NCBI GenBank assembly: GCA_001247695.2
Contig: LGRX02003694.1
Span: 1 to 64,000 of the forward strand
DNA from: Cymbomonas tetramitiformis
Taxonomy: Eukaryota; Chlorophyta; Pyramimonadophyceae; Pyramimonadales; Pyramimonadaceae
Direction of reading: 5' to 3'
Length of the DNA: 64,000 nucleotides
Below, piece after piece: positions 1 to 10,218 of the stretch. The stretch's first letter is position 1. Each line of letters opens with the position of its first letter. The position numbers were made by a program, and so were the translations under genes. The notes beneath the pieces were generated by a model, which made no database searches, had not been told where the DNA came from, and saw only the letters and a program-made list of their open reading frames with translations.

Positions 1-1
1 C

Positions 2-169
2 AATACGGGAACGATATACGAACACACGGAGAAAATACTGACCAAACATTTAGGATTCGACAGACAAGAAGCCCTACACCTGCTCAGGAAAATACATGAC
101 CTAGCGACAGGATTTGCAGTAAGCCTAAACAGACTATACAGAACTAAAGTAGACAAGGAACCAGACTAA
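2..169 (+). pseudogene. C-terminal tail of an RLE-type element ORF (left-edge fragment)
   Basis: The frame starting at base 2 is open to a TAA at 167-169. It encodes a peptide containing GTIYEHTEKILTKHLGF, which aligns with the last residues of the neighbouring 1703-residue protein (GSVYEHNARALTQHLGF), including the following EALHLLRKI/EALLKKI stretch. It is therefore the end of a second, diverged member of the same family, continuing leftwards out of the window. Its 3' end carries a pyrimidine tail at about 229-249, like the one after 5,690. Only the end of the endonuclease region is visible, so nothing can be said about its activity. Confidence 0.75.
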
Positions 170-189
170 GGGACAAAGAAGAAGGAGTC

Positions 190-3100
190 AAGGGGACTCA
201 CAAAGCCCCACACCCCGTCCAAGGGTGTCTCTTTTTCTTTTTCTTTTTGAGACCCAAGGCGGAAAAATCCCTCTCAGACCTGCGACACGCAGCCAGAGCT
301 GGAGCAAGACTCACCGAGAAGGAGGCGATGGACAGCAGGAGGGCGATGAGGAGAAACCGCTCTGAGGGGTCCCATGCGGACAGCCTCCTGAAGGGGGGAG
401 GAAGAAGAGGAAATGCGCCCCGGGGGAGGGCACCCCCAGGCACAGGACGGAAGGGGTCTTCTCGGACACCAGAGGCAGGGAGGCGTGGCTTAGCTCCATA
501 CAAGTGGAAACCCACAGCCTCTGCACGACGGGCTTGGCCACAGTGTCGATGCACCAGACGAAACTCGCGGATGCCCTCAACGGAACCGAGTTCGAGCAGT
601 CGGAACAATACGAGGCGCAGATGCGCAACACGATGGAAACGGTCCGGGACGAGGGATTTTCCTTTGTCCTGACTTGCGACGGCAGCCACTGGAATGTGCT
701 CCTATTCGGAAAAAATGAGGACACCAGTGTTTCAATCTACCTCTATGACCCAATGGGGGGGGAAGACACGCGCCTATTGACGGCGCTGAGACAGTGGGCA
801 GGACCGCCGGGATGGCCGCCGGTCAACGTAACGGTCTCCAACATGGGGGTCGCACACCAACGGGACGGATACCAATGCGGCGTCTGGGTGTGCTACATGA
901 TTGACAAGTGGCAGGAATGGAATAGGTCCACCACGGGAGAGAAGTGGGAGTCCTGGATCGGGCTGCATGGGCCCCCGGTGGGCGGAGAAGCTACGACCTC
1001 CAAGGGATACAGGGAAGCCATGAGAGGCCCAATCATGGCGCGCATAGGAGAATTGGAACAACGGGAGCGCCACCACGTGTTCCACGGGGAGGGAGAGACT
1101 CATGACCCAATCTCCTTCGAGGAGGTGGATGACGAAATCCAGGAAGAGGCCGGCGCGGGGCCAATGCAAGTCGGGAGGAGCCCGACCAGGCAGACCCAGG
1201 CAAACATGGTGCCAGAAACCCCCAGGCACGCCCGGGAGCTCCCGAAGGTCGGTGAGAAAAGGACCAGGCAGATCATACAAAGCCCCCAGGCCACAGTGGA
1301 GAGCGAGGAGATCAGACCCAGGACGAACCCGCCTGCGCAGACGCCCCAGAGGGAAACAAGCCCCCACCGGGTCACAAGGGTTAGCCTGGAAGACGGCAGA
1401 GGCACGAAATGGAAAGGGACCGCGGCGCAGATCATGATGCTGAGGACATGGGTCCTCGCTCAATTGTCCAAAGGAGATGTCAGGACGGGGGAGTTATTCC
1501 AGCATGCGGCCAAAATCGGATTCTCGAGAGACGCGGTTAGGCTGATGACCACGCACCTCGTAAGCAGTGAACAGGTCGCATGGGCAACGCACCCCCCTGT
1601 TAATGACTGCCGGAGCAGGAACAGGTGGTGGAGGATCGACACCATGGAGCTCTCGGTAGGCGCTGGCCCGACGGTTGCCAATGATCCGGAAGTGCTCGAA
1701 GAAACGGAGGAGGAACCCCAGGCCGTTGAGGCGTCCGAGAGCACCACAATCCTAGCGGTTAGGACGCACTGGGGAAGCAGGGAATACCTGCTCGGGCCAA
1801 TTCGCCCACAAGGGGAGGCATGGGTCGAAGAGGACACACTGCTGACAGGAGGAATTGCGGGAATGAACCCGAGCCGGGCCGAACGAGAGACCGACACGTT
1901 CCACAACAAGGAGCGGGAAGCACAGCAGGCTCGGAGACCCACAGAAAGAAAACCGCTGTCAGGAACTCCCACGAGGCATGCCCACTACTGGCCGGGGGTC
2001 ACCAAGCTCAACATAGACACTGAACCCTTTAACCCAGACTGGGACGCAGCACCCTCGGGCAAGTGCACGCTCACGACAGAGACAGGCAGGCACCACGTGT
2101 TCGCGCACGACGAGCGGGGCAAGATGGTAGGCGCCCTCAAAGAGGAGGTACTCGATAGGCTCTACGACAGATATGTGGCCGCGGCGGGCACGAACAGCGC
2201 AGATCAGACCCATACAAGGGCGGGGGAAGAGCGACGGCGGTCCTTCGAGGAGCGGGAGCCACAGCTGGGCATAGTCCACGGATTCGCCACAGAAGTGGTC
2301 CTCCTGCTCAAAAGATATTCCTGCGAGGAGGAGGAGGAAGTCAAGAAAACTGCACTGCAAAATCACTGGACGCTCCCTCCAGAAATTATGCAAGCGCTCC
2401 AGGAGGCCTTCGGGATCCAGGCGGAGATATTCGCGTCGCCGCTCAACGTACACAGCCACACGGCGACATACTGCTCCAAGTTCGACAGGGACAAGATTTT
2501 CGGATCCAAAGGGTCTGCATGGGACACCCAATGGGGAGAGCTGGGCGCCTTCGAGTTCAATCCGGAGTACACAGCGGCAGACCTGGACAAAGCGCTTCAG
2601 GAGGCCCTGATGTCCACCATGGCGAAAACCCCGGTACTGGGGGTAGGAATTTACCCGGCCTGGACGAGAACGCCAGCCAAGGCATACTGCAGGAGGTATG
2701 GAGATACTAGGATACATGAATTTGGGGTGATCCCAAGAAAAAGCTTTACGTTCCTTCCCCCAGACCACTGGGGAGGCACCACGGTATCAGGCGTCACGAA
2801 GAAGGACTACAGCAACTGGGGAGTTAGGATCCTAGTTGTTGCCAACGCGGAAGGATGGCAAAAATTCTGCCCGGACCCAGAATGGGCGGCGGAACTAGTC
2901 GGGAAGGCCCTGCAGCGCAGCACGTACTGCACGGTCCGTAAGTACCACACGATTCGGAACCTCAGGCCGGCCAACCCGAGGGTCCACACCTCGGATGCAG
3001 TGTCAGACATGGCGGCGGTTAAAAATGCGATGGAGAACGCTAGTCAATACGACATGATCTTCGACCCTCACCCGATGAGAAAATGGGAAATACCGAGCAT

Positions 3101-5725
3101 GTCGCGCAGACAAGGATGGGGGAACGAAGGGGGTGAGGTCCCCAAAGAAGACCGCACCCCGGAGGCGGCGAGGGCCATGAGACAAACATGGCGCGACAGA
3201 GGACTCACCGAGGTCACGATCACGGAGTACCATGCGGCGAACACGGCATGGCCTTTGGACAAGATCAAAGAGGACTCGAGGGCCAGATGGCTAAAGGCAA
3301 TGGAGCGCACTCCCATGCTCTTCAGCAGACAAGACAGGGACAGGGGACACACGGAAGTAAGGGAGAGGTTTCCCACGTGTCCCATTAAGCACAAAACCGG
3401 ACATTCCAGAACCCTAGAGAAAATCAACAAAGCCTGGGATGCAACCTCGTTCCTCTATACGGATGGATCGCGACTGGACCCAGAGGAAGAAGGGGGGTTA
3501 CATAGAGTGGGGGCGGCCTACTGGGACCCCAGAGGGGATGAAAACCCCAGAACCTGGAGGGGCACGTGGTCGACGGGTGGACACCTCACCATCAACAGGG
3601 TGGAACTCCTGGCGATCCACGCGGCACTCAGGGCCAGAGAACGCACAACACCGGGCGAGATAGCAATCTGCACGGACAGCCTCTGCAGTATGTACCAAAT
3701 ACTCAACATGTTGTCCAGATCCCACACGATGGAGTGCCATAGACACAGGGATTTGCTTGAGGATATACTCTCCCTGGTCGAACAGCATAACAGCCAGGGA
3801 ACGAAGGTCTCACTCAGGAAGGTCAAAAGCCACACGGGGGTGAAGGGCAACGACAAGGCAGATGAGGCGCCCAAACAGGCAGCAGAAAACCAGGAGGGCA
3901 CCACCCAAATTGACCCATGGGACAACAGGACCATGTACACGCTCGTGGCCAATGCCCGAGATGGTGAATCCATGAGGCCCCTGCAAGGGGAGGGGGCGGT
4001 GGAAAGGTATGTGGCAGAAAGGATTGCACTAAAAGCGACACAGCACAGGTCAGTGAGAAAATGGCTACAGCCCCCGAGCAGCCCGTGGGAAGAATGGGGA
4101 ACACCCGGCAGGGGAAATCGGGAGGGAGCTCTCTCAGTAGAGGGCTCTATGACAGAGAACCCCACGACCGGCGCCCCAGGGCCAGCCCAAGGCCCCGACC
4201 GGGGCCGACAGAACGTGGAAATGGGGACACCAGGGGAGAATCTCCAGGAGCCGATGCTCCTGGAGGAACTCCAGCACGCTCCCTGGAGCCAGGGCGACCC
4301 GCCGGCGCGACGGGAGCCGGGCGACCAGGAACAGGTACACCCGCGGGATCAAGTGACCACTCAGGACGAGTGGGACCTACTCTGGGAATTCGATGAAACG
4401 CGGGGGCCGCCTCTGGACATGGACGAGAGGGGGGCCATGAACTCGCCGGACAGAGAGATGATGCAAGCGATAGAGGAGGCAGAATGTGAGGACCCAATTG
4501 ACGGTCTGTGCCGCTCGGTGATGGAGATGGACCTGGGAGAGTCGGAACTCCAGAACCTGACGGACGTTCCACAACAAGCGATAGACGCCTACCAGGAGGC
4601 AGCCCCAGAGAGAAGAAGAAAGAGAAACAGGGACCGGGAGGCCATGCACCGGGGAAACGGAGACAGGGCCGCCACAAGCCACGCAGACGCTGCCGCAGTC
4701 GAGACACACATTGGAAGAAGATTGGAGGAGCCCCCGCGGGAAATTCTCCAGGACAAGTCGATACCAGGAATATCCAATCACTTCTGGAAGGTTACTCCAC
4801 CGACGCTCAGGTCCCTGATTCTAAGATGCCGGTTTGGGGTCCTCATGACGACTGCCAGAAAGCACCTCATATGGCCGAACAAATATCCGGTCCCGGACTG
4901 CGCCCTCTGCGGGAGGAGGGACACTCCGGCACACAGGCTGGCTGGATGCAAAGACGAGACCAGCATGAACATGGCCACAGCCAGGCACAACGAAGTGGCA
5001 AGGACCCTTTACGAAGCGATCAGGAAGGGTCGAACGGGCGCCAGTCCGATCTGGATCGCGCACCACGCTGGGCTCGACGGGACTAACAGATGTACCCGCC
5101 CGATACCGGACTTCGTACTCAAAAGGGGTCAGTGCCGTAGGGACGGAAGGGACCACCCGGGGGCGAAGGACCCCCCAGACGACATACCACACTTTGTGGA
5201 TATTGTCATGATCAAGGGTGCAGAGGACGTCAGGGACGCCCCCCCAGGCAGGCCGGAAAACACCCACAGGGAGGATGTGGGAGAAATCCACCTCATAGAG
5301 GTGGCCTTCACGTGGGACACGCGCTGGTATGTGTCCCTTCACGATAAACTCAACAAGTATGAGCCCCTTATGGAGCTACTCAAATCCAAAGGCTATAAAG
5401 TGTTCTTTCACCCGATGGTTTTCGGAACCACGGGGTCGGTATATGAACACAACGCAAGGGCTCTCACGCAACACCTCGGCTTCAACAAGAAGGAGGCGGA
5501 GGCCCTCCTCAAGAAAATCAGTAGCATCGCGGTGGAATGGGCTGCCAAGATGTTGATTTCACACAGCAAGTCGGAGAAGGAGAAGGCTCTAAAAAACAGC
5601 AAGAAGCCGCCTTGATTGTGCACGTGAATAGGGGCAGGCGTAACAGCTGTGCACCTTCAAATATCACGCTTCCAGTAGGAAGAGTCACATTTTTTCTTTT
5701 TCTTTCTTTCGTCTGGCTGGGTGTG
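190..5725 (+). mobile_element. RLE-type non-LTR-like retroelement, RT-less, in tandem behind a relative
   Basis: The element is defined by the long ORF and by matching 3' ends. Both this copy (about 5,690-5,712) and the upstream fragment (about 229-249) end in a TTTTTCTTTTTC-type pyrimidine tract after the stop codon, in place of a poly-A tail. The second copy starts right after the first tail, so the two lie head to tail. No LTRs, inverted repeats or convincing target duplications were found. Bases 170-503 hold the 3' end of the first copy and the 5' leader of the second. The exact 5' boundary is uncertain. Confidence 0.6.
504..5615 (+). CDS. Ulp1-like protease / RNase H / restriction-like endonuclease polyprotein lacking RT
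   Basis: The 1703-residue ORF combines domains typical of retrotransposon proteins. Near the N-terminus is a C48 (Ulp1/SENP) cysteine protease: His in SHWNVLLF (about residue 62), Asp in YDPMGG, and Gln/Cys in HQRDGYQCGVWVC (about 122). An RNase H domain follows at about 978-1130, with Asp of YTDGS, Glu of NRVELLAI, Asp of CTDSLC and the KSHTGVKGNDKAD motif. A CALCG..H..C zinc knuckle lies at about 1466-1485. The C-terminus looks like a restriction-like endonuclease of the R2/Dualen type (PDFVL at about 1535, then IEVAFTWD and DKLNKYEPL). No reverse transcriptase motif (LD..KAF, GxPQG, xxDD) is visible in the roughly 850 residues between protease and RNase H. The start is the first ATG of the frame; the protease lacks its usual N-terminal part, so 5' truncation is possible. 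The ORF is intact, which suggests recent activity or mobilisation in trans. Confidence 0.75.
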   Translation: METHSLCTTGLATVSMHQTKLADALNGTEFEQSEQYEAQMRNTMETVRDEGFSFVLTCDGSHWNVLLFGKNEDTSVSIYLYDPMGGEDTRLLTALRQWAGPPGWPPVNVTVSNMGVAHQRDGYQCGVWVCYMIDKWQEWNRSTTGEKWESWIGLHGPPVGGEATTSKGYREAMRGPIMARIGELEQRERHHVFHGEGETHDPISFEEVDDEIQEEAGAGPMQVGRSPTRQTQANMVPETPRHARELPKVGEKRTRQIIQSPQATVESEEIRPRTNPPAQTPQRETSPHRVTRVSLEDGRGTKWKGTAAQIMMLRTWVLAQLSKGDVRTGELFQHAAKIGFSRDAVRLMTTHLVSSEQVAWATHPPVNDCRSRNRWWRIDTMELSVGAGPTVANDPEVLEETEEEPQAVEASESTTILAVRTHWGSREYLLGPIRPQGEAWVEEDTLLTGGIAGMNPSRAERETDTFHNKEREAQQARRPTERKPLSGTPTRHAHYWPGVTKLNIDTEPFNPDWDAAPSGKCTLTTETGRHHVFAHDERGKMVGALKEEVLDRLYDRYVAAAGTNSADQTHTRAGEERRRSFEEREPQLGIVHGFATEVVLLLKRYSCEEEEEVKKTALQNHWTLPPEIMQALQEAFGIQAEIFASPLNVHSHTATYCSKFDRDKIFGSKGSAWDTQWGELGAFEFNPEYTAADLDKALQEALMSTMAKTPVLGVGIYPAWTRTPAKAYCRRYGDTRIHEFGVIPRKSFTFLPPDHWGGTTVSGVTKKDYSNWGVRILVVANAEGWQKFCPDPEWAAELVGKALQRSTYCTVRKYHTIRNLRPANPRVHTSDAVSDMAAVKNAMENASQYDMIFDPHPMRKWEIPSMSRRQGWGNEGGEVPKEDRTPEAARAMRQTWRDRGLTEVTITEYHAANTAWPLDKIKEDSRARWLKAMERTPMLFSRQDRDRGHTEVRERFPTCPIKHKTGHSRTLEKINKAWDATSFLYTDGSRLDPEEEGGLHRVGAAYWDPRGDENPRTWRGTWSTGGHLTINRVELLAIHAALRARERTTPGEIAICTDSLCSMYQILNMLSRSHTMECHRHRDLLEDILSLVEQHNSQGTKVSLRKVKSHTGVKGNDKADEAPKQAAENQEGTTQIDPWDNRTMYTLVANARDGESMRPLQGEGAVERYVAERIALKATQHRSVRKWLQPPSSPWEEWGTPGRGNREGALSVEGSMTENPTTGAPGPAQGPDRGRQNVEMGTPGENLQEPMLLEELQHAPWSQGDPPARREPGDQEQVHPRDQVTTQDEWDLLWEFDETRGPPLDMDERGAMNSPDREMMQAIEEAECEDPIDGLCRSVMEMDLGESELQNLTDVPQQAIDAYQEAAPERRRKRNRDREAMHRGNGDRAATSHADAAAVETHIGRRLEEPPREILQDKSIPGISNHFWKVTPPTLRSLILRCRFGVLMTTARKHLIWPNKYPVPDCALCGRRDTPAHRLAGCKDETSMNMATARHNEVARTLYEAIRKGRTGASPIWIAHHAGLDGTNRCTRPIPDFVLKRGQCRRDGRDHPGAKDPPDDIPHFVDIVMIKGAEDVRDAPPGRPENTHREDVGEIHLIEVAFTWDTRWYVSLHDKLNKYEPLMELLKSKGYKVFFHPMVFGTTGSVYEHNARALTQHLGFNKKEAEALLKKISSIAVEWAAKMLISHSKSEKEKALKNSKKPP

Positions 5726-5771
5726 CGTCGAACACGTAGTGTAAGGGTACATGGGCGCATGTCAGTTCTCT

Positions 5772-6500
5772 TTATACCGTCAGTAGTGGTAGGGCGATGT
5801 CCAGTACTCTGAAGGAGGGGCTGGTGACGACGACGTTGTAGCTGGTCATGCGTCTGACGTTGCTGGGTTGTAACGCGTCAACTGGGGTACTGGTGGTCAT
5901 GGCGGGGTTGATGTCTGAGGAGTGTGTGTACACTTTTTGTGGGTGCAGGGCTGCTTCGATGGCGCCAGTGCCAGCGTAGGGGTCCCATGCCCTGTCCGCG
6001 GGATGCCAGGTGATGTGTGTTGCCAACTGCTCGATTTCCGAAGGGGTGGTGACCACCAGTTGCGTGCCCCACTGTTTGGCGCTGACGCGTTGGCACTCCG
6101 CGTCAGTCATCGGGTGGCGGTGCCTGATGGTGCTGGCGTTGGTAGTGGCTGCGCCGAGGAGCTCCTGGGCCTGCTGGCGTATGTGCTGCGTGAGCTTGGT
6201 GACGTGGGCGGGGTCCCAGTGCCCCGGCAGGAGGGTGGCCGTTGCCCGCAGCATGCTCTGTCTGTCGCTGAGGTCCCAGGTGTCGGGTAGGCTGTCAAAC
6301 GGCGTGGGCAGTGCCGACAACGGAGCCGGAGCTGCTCCGGCTCCGTTGCCCGGAGCACGATTTTTTGAGGTTCCGGCTCCGCAGGAGCATGCCAAATCGA
6401 GGATCCGTGGCGCTCCGGCTCCGCAAAGCTGTCGAGCAGTTAGGATCTGGCTCCGTGGGAGTAATTGAAATCCAAGATCCGAGCTGCCCCGCCTCCGCAC
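5772..6500 (-). pseudogene. SAM-dependent DNA methyltransferase-like domain (3' end of retroelement polyprotein)
   Basis: The 242-residue reading frame has a low-complexity Gly/Ala/Pro N-terminus and then a Rossmann-type methyltransferase core. DPYAGTGAI is a clear SAM-binding motif I, DINP fits the acidic motif II position, and VVVTSPSF fits motif IV of N6-adenine/N4-cytosine methyltransferases, although the usual (D/N/S)PP(Y/F) has become SPSF. It lies on the same strand and in the same order as the integrase-PHD fragment at 10.2-12.8 kb. Both flanks of the intervening hAT element carry GGCTCCG-rich repeats, so I infer it is the C-terminal part of that polyprotein. The SPSF change makes catalytic activity doubtful. 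Confidence 0.6.
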
Positions 6501-6625
6501 GGCGCAAATAAATACAGGCCCCGGATACGTCGGAGCTTTTCGGTGGTAGGCTCCTATGGAATCCGTGACCCGCGGATTGGCATTTTAGCTGGCTCCGGCT
6601 CCGCAATCCGTCGGATTCACGGTGC
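6320..6625. repeat. GGCTCCGnnGGAGCC-type dispersed short repeats, left block
   Basis: The segment is dense in GGCTCCG and its complement, often as near-palindromes such as TCCGGCTCCGCAGGAGC. The same motif forms a second block at 10,222-10,420 on the other side of the hAT element. In the minus-strand frame they encode Gly/Ala/Ser-rich linker sequence of the retroelement polyprotein. The shared composition supports the view that the two blocks were once continuous. Confidence 0.6.
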
Positions 6626-7081
6626 CCCCAACCCCCGATTTCAGATTTTGCCCTTAAAAGCGTGTAAAAGCTAAAAGGTCGGTCCTTTCTGCTTCCGATT
6701 TCCTTGGAGGTTTAACCAACCAAGCCATGCCTCCGCGGCCAAGTATCACTGCGATGAAGTCCACGCTTCCATGCGAGATAATTAAAAAGTATCCAGGACA
6801 TGAACAAGTGGACCTAGGTGTCGTTGTCAAGATACCAGGGTCATGGTTCACCTCCATGTCACCAACCGAGAGGGCTACTAAGCACTTCTCTGCCACTGCT
6901 GTCGAACGAATACCAAGAAGTCAAGCAGTTCGGAACAGGTCGTACATCCGCGAAAACAGAGGCGTTACGCTTCCAGGTAAAGGCAGCGCACTATAAAACC
7001 TAAACTCAAAATACATGCGCACGGACGCACTTTCGTAGTTTTGCATTGCAGGCAGTATCCAAATGTGGAATACTGACGTTT

Positions 7082-9659
7082 GCAATGCGTACAGGTGGCG
7101 AGCGATGTATTAGACGACCCCAACCACGAAGGCTATTGGATACGGCTCGACCAGTGGAATATATTCCGGCACGACACCTATAAGGACTGCCGCGATGAGG
7201 AGCTACAATTCATCCCCAACACGAATCAGCTCTCCATCGACATGCGTGCCCCTGATGCAGTTTCTGAAGCGCAGAACGCTAGCAAAGCGTTCGTGTACAA
7301 GTACTTTGACAATAAGGGAGACGGCGAGCACACTGTTGTCAAGGGCAATGACACTGGAAAGGTTATCAAATGCTCTCTCTGGAAGTGCAACCTGTGTGTC
7401 AGCGACCCTGTTTACAAAGTGTTTTCTGGATCAACAGGTGGTTTATATCGTCACTTGAAAAGTTGTCATCCTGCAGAGCATGTAGAAGCTGGACAGAAGG
7501 CTTCCGTGCACAGTAAGCTTCGCGTTGAAGAAGATGGATCGGTGACCGAGGTCTACCCCTTTCAGGAGGCGCTGTCCAAGCATGCACTTTTTGTCCTGCA
7601 TATATTGCTGGACTTGGACCACTTCCATAAAAGTCGGAGCCAAGCTTTTCGCGAATACTCGCGTGGTTTGGACAAGCGATATGTCCCATGTTGCCGAGAG
7701 ACTTCGGAGAAGATAACCTTCGTGATCGCTGGGTTGATATCCGCTGCCTTTGATAATATGCTCGCCCACGTGAAGTCGGTTGTTGGGGGGGAGCCTTGCT
7801 TTGGCCTCAAAACCGATCTTTGGAGCCCACGCGACAATAAAGTCTCATACTCCGCCACCCGCTTGTCTATGCTTATAGAAAGTGGAGAGGAAGGCCTCCA
7901 AGATGTGTCGCATTTGGTCGAGTTCCAGCGATTCCCCGAGAATCGTCACACTTCTGCAGCCCTGTCTCGTCACTTCAAGGGCGTTATGAAAACGCGCAAC
8001 CTGAGCTTTGACAACATTAGCCTCGTCACCGCTGATGGAGCTTCTAATAACAAGAAGGCCTTCAAGATTCTGAAAAAGAGAATGGAGGTGCGTTCCCTTT
8101 CGTTCCAACGGATTATCTGTAGTGACGTTTACTATTTGTTGTTGTCCGGTCCGTCGTTCGCATAAGTAGGAATTCCTCGCTTATACACGCACGCATGCGG
8201 TATAATTGTGTGGATTGTACGTATACACCGCAGGTATGCGGTCCCCACCAGTTGCATCGCTCTGTTGAGCATGGACTTGGAAACGCTGGAGCTTCCAAAA
8301 ACGCCGGCTTGCAAGCCCACATCAAGAGGAACGGCTCCATGAGCAGGAGCTTCCATCAATCTGTTCTGCACTCAGAACCCTTGGAGGGCTCTCAGCGTGC
8401 GCGTGGGGTCAAGCAGCTTCGTAACGTGCTGCGTGTTCACCGAGTTCGTTGGCATGGCATTTATCGAATGTTGAGGAACAGTCGTCGTCTTGAGAGTGAT
8501 ATCAAAGTGTCTCTCACTGGGGCGCGGAGTGGCATATGTGGCGAGGTATCGGCTACGTCAGTGCCGACAAAGAGACGGTCGAGGATGCCGTCGACCCTGA
8601 CCCTTGCTCTGACGAAAAGGAGGGTGGGGAAGAAAGTGAGGACTCTGACGTTGAGCAGATTGAGGCGAATCACCGTGAAGGAAAGGACTATCCTTTACAA
8701 CATCGGTGCCTTTCTGCTCCAGAGTGGAGCAAAAACAATCAGGTGGAAAGTTGCCTTGCCCCAATCCACGACGTGTCTGTTGACTTGCAAGCACATACTG
8801 GCGCGGGTTTGGACATGGAATTTTCACTGGCAAGCGCGTTGCATCAGAACTTAACCGCCCAGTCTGCTGACGTAGTATCTGGTGCGGATGAGGACGAGAC
8901 GTGGACCATTGTGCATGCGGATACCTTGCCTTCGGATTTGAAGCAGTTTCGAAAAGTGGTTGCTGAGCAAGTGAGCGAACGCATGCTCACCTTAGACGAG
9001 GATACCCTTCTCGCTTTGAAGATGAATCCCTCTCTTGATACCTCTTCTGACGGTGTCATATTCAAGGAGAAGCAGGGAAGCTTCGAGATGATGGAAGCAG
9101 TCTACAATCGGCAGTTGCGTTACCGCGGAACGTATCTTCTGAAGAGTGGGTTACTAGACACACAGGGGAAGGGTGCGCATGGAGACAACAGTGAGGCGCA
9201 AGCGAGTCTTCCCAGTACTGAGTCAGGTGGCGGCATTCCTGCTGCACGTGGTCCTCAGCTCAAAAAAAGAACCATTGGACAGTCAGCCACGAAGTTTATG
9301 ACTTCCAGTGCACCTGCCGCTACTTCCAGTGAGTTTGAGTCTACTTTAAATGAGAAAATTCGTTTGGAAAAGGAGACGTTTGTTCTGAAGTGTAGAGCCG
9401 CGATGTTGAGTGGTAACGGTACGTGAAGAGAGAGGATGTCTTCGATCAAGTGGCCTTCTACCAAGATGTGAGAGGCGATCTTCCAATTCACACTGCAGTG
9501 TTCCGTGGAGATGCAGGGTGTAAGAGGGCAGCCTCCGCAAACGTTGAAAGTATCTTTAGTGCTGCAGGAGCTTTGTTGGCAGACTTTCACGCTGCTTCCT
9601 TGTCCCCGAAGATGTTGTCTGCATACATGCATGTTAATTCGAGCGAACTGGCAATATGA
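7082..9659 (+). pseudogene. hAT transposase with BED zinc finger
   Basis: The first large exon (about 7,095-8,083) encodes a BED-type finger (KCNLC ... YRHLKSCH) and the N-terminal catalytic region (LKTDLWS..., LVTADGASNNKKAF). A GTGCGT donor follows at 8,084, and the next exon begins after CCGCAG at about 8,232 with VCGPHQLH, joining in frame. The reading then shifts to another frame at about 8,530 (acidic spacer, 8,536-9,426) and again at about 9,417, where the dimerisation domain appears (CKRAASANVESIFSAAGALL). The last two frame changes have no good splice sites, so I read them as mutations. An upstream exon around 6,820-6,975 ending at a GTAAAG donor is possible. Related to hAT transposases, which cut and paste DNA with 8-bp duplications; this copy is probably inactive. 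Confidence 0.7.
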
Positions 9660-9994
9660 CTTTTTGCGCCCTAGTGTCGCGAGTATCGTTGAGGCATATC
9701 TGAAAGAGCATGGCAGTACTAGTGTCGAGGAGGAGTATCTTTCTGACGAAAGTGATAAGGACTAGATCGCATCGACATACCTGCCTTCTTGCAATACCTT
9801 TTAGTAGTGACATATATACAGAGGTAGCTTCGTTCGTTTTACTCAATAACGACATCTTATCATGTGAGTGTGAAAATTTAGTGCCGTCATCATACCTTGA
9901 AAATTATCTTTAGTTTGTTTCAGTGTCCCACTTGTACTAAACAAGCATTTTTTGGTTAATAGACTCATAAATATTTCATGCCTTAATTGACTGA

Positions 9995-10135
9995 CAAGAA
10001 TCGGCCGTTTGGACCACTCAATAGCCTAAAACAATGGGCAGTTTTTGTCACTTAGTGGCCTTAAAAGATGGGCAGTTTTCATCATTCAATAGCCTAAAAA
10101 ACATCGGTTGTTTTCATCACTTAATAACCAACTAT
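9995..10135. repeat. hAT subterminal repeats (about four degenerate copies)
   Basis: Copies of a unit of roughly 35 bases are visible: CAATAGCCTAAAACAATGGG, then a CACTTAGTGGCCTTAAAAGATGGG version, a CAATAGCCTAAAAAACATCGG version and a CACTTAATAACC end. Repeated motifs just inside the ends of hAT elements usually serve as transposase binding sites, so a similar role is inferred here. Confidence 0.55.
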
Positions 10136-10218
10136 GTATATCTATAAAATATCGGCGCGGTACTGCTACGCGCGGGGTGGGTCCGTTCGGTCCGTGCAAA
10201 ATGACGGAGCATTAGATT

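Larger units (their letters stand above)
6645..10214 (+). mobile_element. hAT-superfamily DNA transposon (decayed)
   Basis: The element is recognised from its transposase: BED zinc finger and C-terminal hAT dimerisation motif. Around 9,995-10,135 there are four degenerate copies of a subterminal repeat containing CAATAGCCTAAAA and ATGGGCAGTTTT. The retroelement's GGCTCCG repeats stop at about 6,625 and resume at about 10,222, which brackets the insertion. An 8-base match, GATTTCAG, occurs at 6,637-6,644 and 10,215-10,222, the duplication length expected for hAT. I could not confirm matching terminal inverted repeats at those ends, so the boundaries are provisional. Confidence 0.55.

Noticed and set aside
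198..1463. Long minus-strand frames opposite the Ulp1/RNase H ORF
   Set aside because: GC-rich antisense shadows without motifs; the plus frame carries protease, RNase H and endonuclease signatures.
504..5615. DNA transposon with Ulp1 protease (MULE/KI type)
   Set aside because: Ulp1 domains do occur in such elements, but RNase H, zinc knuckle and restriction-like endonuclease at the C-terminus point to an RLE-type retroelement.
6637..6653. ATTTTGC as hAT terminal inverted repeat
   Set aside because: A short match to GCAAAAT at 10,197-10,203 exists, but it is not adjacent to the candidate duplication on the right side.
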